Below are positions 1 through 4,595 of a stretch of 6,232 nt of DNA, piece after piece. A model generated the notes under the pieces. The model had not been told where the DNA came from. It made no database searches and worked only from the letters and a program-made list of their open reading frames with translations. Origin of the DNA: Candidatus Hydrogenedentota bacterium (GTDB lineage Bacteria; Hydrogenedentota; Hydrogenedentia; Hydrogenedentales; SLHB01); the NCBI GenBank assembly GCA_023384315.1, contig JAHDWY010000013.1:2648-8879 (forward strand). The letters run 5' to 3'. Both the position numbers and the translations under genes were made by a program. The first letter of the stretch is position 1. Every line of letters begins with the position of its first letter.

Positions 1-290
1 ACGCGGCTGGGTCCGTCCACGATCTCGCGGTCGATTAGCTTCAGGGATGTATCGACATGGTCGGCGCTGACATAAGTGAACCCGATAAACCGGTCCGGGT
101 GCTTTTCGCAGGCGGCACGCACGTCCGCGGCGGCTTCCTCCAACTGCAGCACCGTCGGGAACTCGACCCACTTGCGCGACAGCGAACAGACGCACAGCTT
201 GTCGATCCCGCTGCGGTCGGCCGCCTTCAGAATGGCCGAAAGATGGTCGTCTTCGGCGTTGAGTATATGGACATGACAATCGATGATCAT
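1..290 (-). CDS. Amidohydrolase-family (amidohydrolase_2-like) protein, N-terminal part
   Basis: The first 96 codons of a minus-strand gene that continues past the left edge. The protein opens with MIIDCHVHIL, whose His6-x-His8 pair is the N-terminal metal-binding motif at the end of strand 1 in amidohydrolase-superfamily TIM barrels. It continues with a segment of the form 'ILKAADRSGIDKLCV' (residues about 20-34) and 'KHPDRFIGFTYVSADH' (about 63-78), which matches the usual layout of the amidohydrolase_2 (PF04909) group: a helix, 'GIDK', then 'PDRFIGF'. The family includes hydrolases and metal-dependent decarboxylases; the substrate cannot be told because the later metal ligands are outside the window. 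The ATG at 288-290 overlaps the antiporter stop codon (ATGA, 287-290), so translation is probably coupled to the upstream gene. The only Shine-Dalgarno-like sequence lies about 13 bases upstream, which is rather far. No signal peptide is visible, so a cytoplasmic enzyme is likely. Confidence 0.8.
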   Translation of the reverse strand, partial: MIIDCHVHILNAEDDHLSAILKAADRSGIDKLCVCSLSRKWVEFPTVLQLEEAAADVRAACEKHPDRFIGFTYVSADHVDTSLKLIDREIVDGPSR

Positions 291-2086
291 GTCTGCGCGA
301 CTTCCTCCTCCACATCCTCCAGGAAGTAATTGTACGTACGGGCGCCCATCTCCTCAATAATCTCCCAGGCGTCGTTGGGGTCGACGGCCGCGATGAGCCG
401 TTCGCGCACGATGGGATCGGAGACCATGCCGGCCAAGCCCGCCATCACTTCGAGGTGATGCTTCTCGTGTTCCGTGGGGGTGGCGATTACCATGATGAGT
501 TTCGCGGGCTCCCCGTCCGGCGCGTCAAAGGGCACGCCCTTGCGCGAAATCCCGAGGACCCCCTGCACCTGGTCCGTGATGTCAAGGCGGCCATGGGGTA
601 TCGCCGCGCCGTGGCCGATGGCGGTGCTGTGCTGTTTCTCCCGTTCGACGATCGTGTCGTACAACTCGGCAGCCTGTGCCTTGTCCAATCGATGAGCTTT
701 CACGAAGAAATCGGTCAACTGATGCAAGGCGTCCCATTTGTCCTCGGCTTCCAGGTTGGTGAGGATGAACTCCTCCTGAAGGAACTCCATGAGGCGGGGC
801 CGGTCCAACCCCGCTTCCCTGGATCGGTTCAAGGCCCTCCTTGTGAAGAGCGGTCCAATGATTTCATTGATCGTGACCGCCGCGACCAAGAGCGCCACAA
901 TCTGCGACGCGATCTCCGACGGAATCCGCGGGTCGCTCTCCAGAAGGACCAATAGTCCGATTACTACGCCCGCCTGGGGGATCAGCGCAAAGGGAATGTT
1001 GGTCGCGATGCGCGGGGAGCAATGGGTCACACGCGCCCCCGCGAAAGCCCCCGCCATCTTTCCCACGCAACGCGCAGCTACGTACACGAGACAGAACGCC
1101 CCGGCGGAAAACAGCGCATCGAGATGAACGGACATACCTGCGAGCGTAAAGAAGCAAGTATATAAAATGGGTTCAATGGGTCCGAGTTCGCGGACGAGCC
1201 GGTCGCTTTCCTTCGAGAGGTTTCCCAGGCAGATCCCGAAGATGAGGCAGGTGATGAGCGGGCTCAGACTCAAGATCAGCGCCACCTCGGTACAAACCAG
1301 GATGGCAATGATGAGAATGCTGAAATCATGGGTGTGGGGCATGTGAACCAGCTTGTCTACCGCCAGACCCGCAAGAATGCCCACGCAGAGCGACCCGGCG
1401 AGTTGAATCGCCGTCGTGATGAACGCGGCCTGTAAGCCCGCGGCCGGACCCGATCCGCTGTAGTAATTGGCCACAAGGGTCTGAACGAAGGCAAATACGG
1501 TAATGCAAAGCCCGGCATCTATCGCCACGACCCCCAGCAGGGTCTTTACGAAAGGACCTTTCGCGCGCATCTCGCGAATAATTGCAAGGGACGTCGCCGG
1601 GGCCGTCTCGATGGCCAGACTCGCGAGGAGTATCGCCGTTACCCAGTCCGCGCCGAAGGCGAGCGTCAGCGCGGCCACACATGCAAACGCCGCAGAAGAA
1701 TCGAGCAATGCGATTCCGAGGATGCGTTTCAACGCGGAACGGATCCGCCTGTACGACAATTGCTGCCCTACCGAGACTGCGATGAGCGAGGTCGCGAAGG
1801 TGGAAAGGGGTTGCAGGTTTCCGGGCACGTCCAACTCACGGAATATCGTCAGCCCAATGGCAGCCCCGATGACGATGTTGCCCGTGATCGCGGGCACGTG
1901 CAGCTTCTTGGCCAGCCATCCGCCGAGCAAGCCCGCAAGTACGACGGAGGCGACGAGAAACAACGCACTCGATTCCCGCGACGCGGCATCTGTAAGCAAC
2001 TCGATGATAACGATATCCCCGATTCGACAGGTCTTCGTGCCGCCGGTCTTTGGCCCTGCAAACTTGGGAACAGGCGGCGTCCGCAT
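287..2086 (-). CDS. Cation:proton antiporter (CPA2/Kef-like) fused to a C-terminal PTS EIIA domain
   Basis: The frame encodes 599 residues from the first ATG. Residues about 40-415 form a dozen or so hydrophobic segments with the Na+/H+ exchanger (PF00999) pattern: 'LHVPAITGNIVIGAAIG' (63-79), 'ETAPATSLAIIREMRAKGP' (160-178) for the broken helix 4, 'LLGVVAIDAGLCI' (183-195) for helix 5, and 'ALIPQAGVVIGL' (367-378) for a late helix. Residues about 432-582 match a fructose/mannitol-type EIIA domain (PF00359): 'AIGHGAAIPHGR' with the candidate phosphoryl-acceptor His498, then 'HHLEVMAGLAGMVSD' (543-557). Expected role: inner-membrane exchange of Na+ or K+ for H+, with EIIA perhaps sensing PTS phosphorylation (inference). 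In helix 5 the usual Asp-Asp pair reads Asp190-Ala191. The true start is uncertain: the ATG at 2086 has no Shine-Dalgarno and overlaps a promoter -10 box. TTG codons 30 (position 1999) and 42 (position 1963) are alternatives, and both lead directly into the first membrane helix. The gene is cotranscribed with the amidohydrolase. Confidence 0.9.
   Translation of the reverse strand: MRTPPVPKFAGPKTGGTKTCRIGDIVIIELLTDAASRESSALFLVASVVLAGLLGGWLAKKLHVPAITGNIVIGAAIGLTIFRELDVPGNLQPLSTFATSLIAVSVGQQLSYRRIRSALKRILGIALLDSSAAFACVAALTLAFGADWVTAILLASLAIETAPATSLAIIREMRAKGPFVKTLLGVVAIDAGLCITVFAFVQTLVANYYSGSGPAAGLQAAFITTAIQLAGSLCVGILAGLAVDKLVHMPHTHDFSILIIAILVCTEVALILSLSPLITCLIFGICLGNLSKESDRLVRELGPIEPILYTCFFTLAGMSVHLDALFSAGAFCLVYVAARCVGKMAGAFAGARVTHCSPRIATNIPFALIPQAGVVIGLLVLLESDPRIPSEIASQIVALLVAAVTINEIIGPLFTRRALNRSREAGLDRPRLMEFLQEEFILTNLEAEDKWDALHQLTDFFVKAHRLDKAQAAELYDTIVEREKQHSTAIGHGAAIPHGRLDITDQVQGVLGISRKGVPFDAPDGEPAKLIMVIATPTEHEKHHLEVMAGLAGMVSDPIVRERLIAAVDPNDAWEIIEEMGARTYNYFLEDVEEEVAQT
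304..310 (-). promoter_or_regulatory. Candidate ribosome binding site for the amidohydrolase
   Basis: The minus strand reads GAGGAGG here, inside the last codons of the antiporter gene (part of the Glu-rich DVEEEVAQT tail). It lies 13 bases from the ATG at 288-290, longer than the usual 5-9. It may act together with re-initiation at the ATGA overlap. It could also be no more than a run of Glu codons. Confidence 0.4.
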
Positions 2087-2114
2087 TCTAGTGGCGCGTC
2101 GGAACCGGGTGCAA
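2085..2114 (-). promoter_or_regulatory. Sigma-70-like promoter for the antiporter operon
   Basis: On the minus strand, TTGCAC (2109-2114) is followed after 18 bases by TAGAAT (2085-2090). Both are close to the sigma-70 consensus. Transcription would begin near 2078, downstream of the ATG at 2084-2086. If this promoter is the one used, the antiporter must start at a later codon. The assignment rests on motif match and position only. Confidence 0.45.
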
Positions 2115-2137
2115 CTGTGTTTCGCGTTGCCTCCCCC

Positions 2138-2167
2138 TTGGCCGAAGCGAGCGGGGCGTGTTAGAAT
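2138..2167 (+). promoter_or_regulatory. Sigma-70-like promoter for the TPR/alcohol dehydrogenase operon
   Basis: TTGGCC (2138-2143) and TAGAAT (2162-2167) are separated by 18 bases. A TG placed one base before the -10 box (2159-2160) gives an extended -10 element. Transcription would begin near 2174, leaving a leader of about 20 bases before the GTG start at 2193. The -10 box and the two bases after it (TAGAATGC) are the mirror image of the divergent promoter on the other strand. Confidence 0.5.
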
Positions 2168-2192
2168 GCCAGCGAAGGGGTGACAGGAATCC

Positions 2193-2663
2193 GTGAAAGA
2201 GCATCTTTCGAAAACCGCCCGGGTTTACGCGAAGAACATCGGCAAGCACTTCAAGCGCGTGCTGTTCCGGCAGGAATCCGTGAGCGACGCAGCTGCGGGC
2301 ATCGCCGACGATTCGGACAAGCTCATGCGCGCGGTCAAGGGATCGCGCAAGCCGGGCGATCACCATCGCGCCGCGCGGTACGTGGAGAAGGGCCGGAAGG
2401 CCTACAACCAGAAACGCTACGAAGCCGCCGAGGAAGCCTTTCGCAAGGCGCTGCTCGAAGATCCCGGGTACGCCCTCGCCCATTGCTACATGGGGTCCGC
2501 GATGTACAAGCAAGACAAGCTCAGCGAGGCCATCAAATACTGGACCAACGCCGTGAAACTCGCGCCGGGATCGGACGCCGCGGTCCGCGCGGAAAAGAGC
2601 CTGAGCCGTGTGCGCGTACAGCGGAAGAACGTTGTCACCGCATTAGAGGAACGCATTGACTGA
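2193..2663 (+). CDS. Small TPR-repeat protein
   Basis: A 156-residue protein starting at GTG, chosen because AGGA (2185-2188) precedes it by four bases and a promoter lies just upstream. Residues 60-93 ('ARYVEKGRKAYNQKRYEAAEEAFRKALLEDP') and 94-127 ('ALAHCYMGSAMYKQDKLSEAIKYWTNAVKLAP') are two consecutive tetratricopeptide repeats with the usual small and aromatic positions and the closing Pro. The N-terminal 55 residues are basic and helix-prone with no recognised domain ('KTARVYAKNIGKHFKRVLF'). There is no signal peptide or membrane segment, so it is probably a cytoplasmic protein-protein interaction module. Its last codons overlap the start of the alcohol dehydrogenase gene, so the two are made together; a partner or assembly role for that enzyme is possible but not shown. 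The fold is well supported, the specific function unknown. Confidence 0.85.
   Translation: MKEHLSKTARVYAKNIGKHFKRVLFRQESVSDAAAGIADDSDKLMRAVKGSRKPGDHHRAARYVEKGRKAYNQKRYEAAEEAFRKALLEDPGYALAHCYMGSAMYKQDKLSEAIKYWTNAVKLAPGSDAAVRAEKSLSRVRVQRKNVVTALEERID
2646..2650 (+). promoter_or_regulatory. Ribosome binding site that supports the TTG start of the alcohol dehydrogenase
   Basis: GAGGA ends five bases before the TTG at 2656-2658. No in-frame ATG or GTG lies nearby that would keep the conserved N-terminus. The site sits inside the coding sequence of the TPR gene, whose stop TGA (2661-2663) follows the TTG by two bases. Confidence 0.6.
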
Positions 2664-3810
2664 ATCAAGCCTGACTGCCTTCGACTACCATGTGCCGACT
2701 CGCATCGTCTTCGGTTCGGGCCGCTTCGATTCGCTGGCCGAACATTCCCATTCCCTCGGTGGGCGCCCGCTCCTGGTCACCGGCAAGAATTCCGCCCGGC
2801 GCATCGGCGCATTGGACCACGCCCTTTCGCTGCTGGAACATGCGTCCGTGTTTGACGCCGTCGAGGAAAATCCCGGCACCGCCACCTGCGAGCGCGCCGC
2901 GGATATGTGCCGGCAACTGGGTTGCGATCATGTCATCGCCATCGGCGGCGGCAGCCCCATGGACGTTGCGAAAGCGGTGGCCGGGCTGGCGGTCAACGAC
3001 GGTGCCTGCGCGGATCATTTCGGGTCCGGGGGACTGCCCAACGGCGCGTTGCCGATCATCGCCGTGCCCACGACAGCCGGCACGGGCAGCGAGGTCACAC
3101 CCTATTCGGTGCTGGTGGACGAGGCGTCTGGCACAAAGCGGACGATCACGTCCAAATCCATTTTTCCCAAGGTCGCCATCCTGGACCCCGACCTCACGAA
3201 ACGCCTGCCCCGCGGTGTAACGATTCATTCCGGACTCGACGTGCTCAGTCAAGCGATGGAGGGAATCGTGTCCAGGAAGGCGACGCCGGTCGGTGACGCG
3301 CTGGCACTGGACGCCTGCCGCCGTGTGCGCAAATTTCTTCCTCGGGCCGCTCGCGACGGCGAGGATATGGAGGCGCGCGCGGAGATGTTGTACGCGTCCA
3401 TGCTGTCGGGCTGCGTCATCGCCCAGGCCGGCACGACCCTCGTGCATGGCATGGGCTATTACTACACGCTCGCGTGCGGCGTCGCCCACGGCCTGGCCAA
3501 CGGGTTGCTCCTGGCGCCCTTGTTCCGTCACAACGCGAAACATGCGCCAGAGCGCGTAGCCCCTATCGTCGAGGTGCTCGGTGGAAACCCGAAAGGGGAC
3601 CTCGCCCAGGAAATTACCGCGTGTCTTCACGGCCTCTTTGCCGAACTCGAGATATCCCCCGCTGCGGCGGACCATGGGGTGGCTCGGGGGCAATTGACGG
3701 TCTTCGCCCGGGAGGTGGCGAGCGATCGATATCGGTTCCGGAACCAAATTGGGGAGATCACGGAGGCACTAATCTACGAATTCTACGAGGATTCGTTCCA
3801 GGGGGTCTGA
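2656..3810 (+). CDS. Iron-containing (group III) alcohol dehydrogenase family protein
   Basis: The 384-residue length is typical of the Fe-ADH family (PF00465), NAD(P)-linked enzymes that interconvert alcohols and aldehydes or ketones. The N-terminal dinucleotide domain carries 'AIGGGSPMDVAKAVA' (95-109, with GGGS at 97-100 and Asp103) and 'PTTAGTGSEVTPYSV' (138-152). The C-terminal helical domain should hold the metal. Asp195, His264 and His278 ('VHGMGYYY', 'GVAHGLANGLLLAP') fall at the expected ligand positions. The second ligand of the usual DxxxH motif is Gln199 ('GLDVLSQAME'), not His. Gln occurs here in some family branches as far as I recall, so the enzyme need not be dead, but metal choice or substrate may differ. 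The substrate cannot be read from the sequence. The gene starts at TTG within the end of the TPR gene, so the two are translationally coupled and share the promoter at 2138-2167. No clear terminator follows the stop at 3808-3810. Confidence 0.92.
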   Translation: MTESSLTAFDYHVPTRIVFGSGRFDSLAEHSHSLGGRPLLVTGKNSARRIGALDHALSLLEHASVFDAVEENPGTATCERAADMCRQLGCDHVIAIGGGSPMDVAKAVAGLAVNDGACADHFGSGGLPNGALPIIAVPTTAGTGSEVTPYSVLVDEASGTKRTITSKSIFPKVAILDPDLTKRLPRGVTIHSGLDVLSQAMEGIVSRKATPVGDALALDACRRVRKFLPRAARDGEDMEARAEMLYASMLSGCVIAQAGTTLVHGMGYYYTLACGVAHGLANGLLLAPLFRHNAKHAPERVAPIVEVLGGNPKGDLAQEITACLHGLFAELEISPAAADHGVARGQLTVFAREVASDRYRFRNQIGEITEALIYEFYEDSFQGV

Positions 3811-3927
3811 TTGGCCCACAGCGAAGAAGCTCCATATCAAGTCATTGTATTTCAGCAACTTGCATTATAGTTTCGGTTCGATTGTCGTTAAGAGAATTGA
3901 TTTGTTGTGAATTTTCAATCCGGGCGC

Positions 3928-3955
3928 TAAAGTAAGGCCCGCCTCGTGCCGATAA
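3928..3955 (+). promoter_or_regulatory. Sigma-28 (FliA-type) promoter of flgM
   Basis: TAAAGTAA (3928-3935), then 12 bases, then GCCGATAA (3948-3955). The flagellar sigma-28 consensus is TAAAGTTT-N11-GCCGATAA, so the -10 is a perfect eight of eight and the -35 six of eight, with one extra spacer base, which is tolerated in known promoters. Transcription would start near 3962, about 55 bases before the flgM ATG. A sigma-28 promoter in front of its own anti-sigma factor fits the known feedback loop in which FlgM restrains sigma-28 until it is removed. Confidence 0.8.
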
Positions 3956-4002
3956 ATGAAACGGAAGAAAAGGCTTCAAAGGAAGCCGGACGATTTGAGT
4001 TT

Positions 4003-4008
4003 GAGGAG
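4003..4008 (+). promoter_or_regulatory. Ribosome binding site of flgM
   Basis: GAGGAG sits eight bases before the ATG at 4017-4019. It is a near-ideal Shine-Dalgarno sequence and fixes the start codon. Confidence 0.8.
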
Positions 4009-4016
4009 ATGGACTT

Positions 4017-4316
4017 ATGGCTGGCATCAAGGGAATAGGCGGGATACCCGAACCCGCACCCGATCGGTCGGCTAGCGTCCGGGACAAGAAACGCGACGAA
4101 ACCGTCAAGAGCGCCCAGTCTCAAGACGATGTGTTGATCAGTTCCGAAGCGCAGGCTGCGGCGAAACTCGCCCAGTTGCTGCAGGTGGCCCGGCAACAGA
4201 CCGACGTCCGCGCCGAACGCGTGGCCGCCGCCAAGGCCGCCATCGAACGTGGCGACTACAAGAAACCGGAAGTCGTGCAGGAAGTCGCCCGCCGCATCCA
4301 AGACCTACTCGGCTAA
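4017..4316 (+). CDS. flgM: FlgM-family negative regulator of flagellin synthesis (anti-sigma-28 factor)
   Basis: The 99-residue length is normal for FlgM (PF04316). The start 'MAGIKGIGGI' resembles the conserved 'I-x-G-I' opening of FlgM proteins, followed by a charged, probably disordered stretch (residues 11-37). The C-terminal half has the expected pattern: 'DDVLISSEAQAAAKL' (37-51) corresponds to the family's 'D-V-x-L-S-x-x-A', and 'VRAERVAAAKAAIERGDYKKPEVVQEVARRIQDLL' (64-98) to 'V-R-x-x-R-V-x-x-L-K-x-x-I-x-x-G-x-Y'. This half is the sigma-28-binding region. FlgM holds sigma-28 inactive in the cytoplasm until the hook-basal body is complete, when it is exported. A sigma-28-type promoter lies just upstream and an intrinsic terminator just downstream, so the gene appears to be a single-gene unit. 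No other flagellar gene is in the window, so the rest of the regulon must be elsewhere. Confidence 0.9.
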   Translation: MAGIKGIGGIPEPAPDRSASVRDKKRDETVKSAQSQDDVLISSEAQAAAKLAQLLQVARQQTDVRAERVAAAKAAIERGDYKKPEVVQEVARRIQDLLG

Positions 4317-4318
4317 CC

Positions 4319-4370
4319 AACCGCGAGCGCATCGCTCCCCCCGAGGATTGAGTGCGCATCGCGGTTTTTC
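4319..4370 (+). terminator. Intrinsic terminator after flgM
   Basis: ACCGCG (4320-4325) pairs with CGCGGT (4360-4365) and GCGCA (4327-4331) with TGCGC (4353-4357), giving an 11-pair stem broken by a one-versus-two-base internal loop and closed by a 21-base loop. It is followed by a T run (4365-4369). It begins three bases after the flgM stop codon. Confidence 0.8.
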
Positions 4371-4391
4371 TATGTCCAGCCCCGGAAGTGC

Positions 4392-4410
4392 CATGGGCTT
4401 CCAGCCCATG
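4392..4410. repeat. Short palindrome, copy 1 (CATGGGC arms)
   Basis: CATGGGCT - TCC - AGCCCATG, a perfect 8-base-pair stem with a three-base loop. Its seven outer arm bases are identical to the copy at 4489-4507. No T run follows on either strand, so it is not an obvious terminator. It looks like an intergenic palindromic repeat element of REP type, but only a genome-wide count could show that. Confidence 0.65.
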
Positions 4411-4430
4411 ATTCCCACCGTGACTGAAAC

Positions 4431-4451
4431 TGGATCAGCGGCCGCGATCCA
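4431..4451. repeat. Imperfect palindrome around GCGGCCGC
   Basis: TGGATC (4431-4436) and GATCCA (4446-4451) flank AGCGGCCGC, which itself contains the self-complementary GCGGCCGC. The whole is a palindrome off by one inserted base. It could form a hairpin or be a protein-binding site; no function is apparent. Confidence 0.45.
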
Positions 4452-4488
4452 CGCCATGACGTCGCGCAACTCCGATCGTTGAAGAGGC

Positions 4489-4507
4489 CATGGGCAGGAT
4501 GCCCATG
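4489..4507. repeat. Short palindrome, copy 2 (CATGGGC arms)
   Basis: CATGGGCA - GGA - TGCCCATG, a perfect 8-base-pair stem with a three-base loop. Its outer seven bases on each side match copy 1 exactly, while the loop differs, as expected when pairing is conserved and the loop is free. It lies 97 bases downstream of copy 1. Confidence 0.65.
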
Positions 4508-4516
4508 TGTGCTCAC

Positions 4517-4529
4517 GGGCAAGATGCCC
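4517..4529. repeat. Short palindrome, degraded third copy (GGGCA arms)
   Basis: GGGCA - AGA - TGCCC keeps the core of copy 2 with one loop change. The left flank (CAC) no longer pairs with the right flank (CCC), leaving a five-base-pair stem. It begins ten bases after copy 2 ends and is probably a decayed or partial copy of the same element. Confidence 0.45.
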
Positions 4530-4595
4530 CCACCTCGAAAGCTCCCCACCCGGGGATCTGTTTAAATTGCCGCCCGTGGTGCGCGCGAGCGCGTG

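Larger units (their letters stand above)
3811..4016. other. AT-richer intergenic region between the alcohol dehydrogenase and flgM
   Basis: These 206 bases are visibly richer in A and T than the flanking genes, especially 3830-3925, as is common for control regions. The stretch carries the sigma-28 promoter and ribosome binding site of flgM in its right third. I see no convincing terminator for the upstream operon and no coding potential. A TTGTAT/TATAGT pair (3845-3871) has a spacer of only 15 bases and is not called as a promoter. Confidence 0.6.
4371..4595. other. Convergent spacer between flgM and the FG-GAP genes
   Basis: About 225 bases lie between the flgM terminator and the end of the minus-strand FG-GAP gene. 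Besides the palindromes listed separately, a weak TCCCC/GGGGA hairpin is seen at 4543-4556. No terminator with a T run is visible for the minus-strand genes and no believable coding sequence is present. Confidence 0.6.

Noticed and set aside
1503..2183. Plus-strand open frame of 226 codons opposite the antiporter N-terminal region
   Set aside because: It is antisense to the membrane domain, has low-complexity Ala/Arg/Ser-rich content and no family signature, and spans the divergent promoter region.
2665..3747. Long open frame (360 codons) on the minus strand opposite the alcohol dehydrogenase
   Set aside because: It is antisense to a clearly conserved enzyme, its translation is rich in Arg, Gly and His with no recognisable domain, and GC-rich DNA commonly leaves such frames open.
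3845..3871. Possible sigma-70 promoter TTGTAT/TATAGT upstream of flgM
   Set aside because: The spacer is only 15 bases and there is a much better sigma-28 promoter nearer the gene. The AT-rich context makes chance matches likely.
4249..4482. Plus-strand open frame running from inside flgM across the terminator and the palindromes
   Set aside because: It overlaps flgM in another frame and reads through the terminator hairpin and repeat; the translation shows no conserved pattern.
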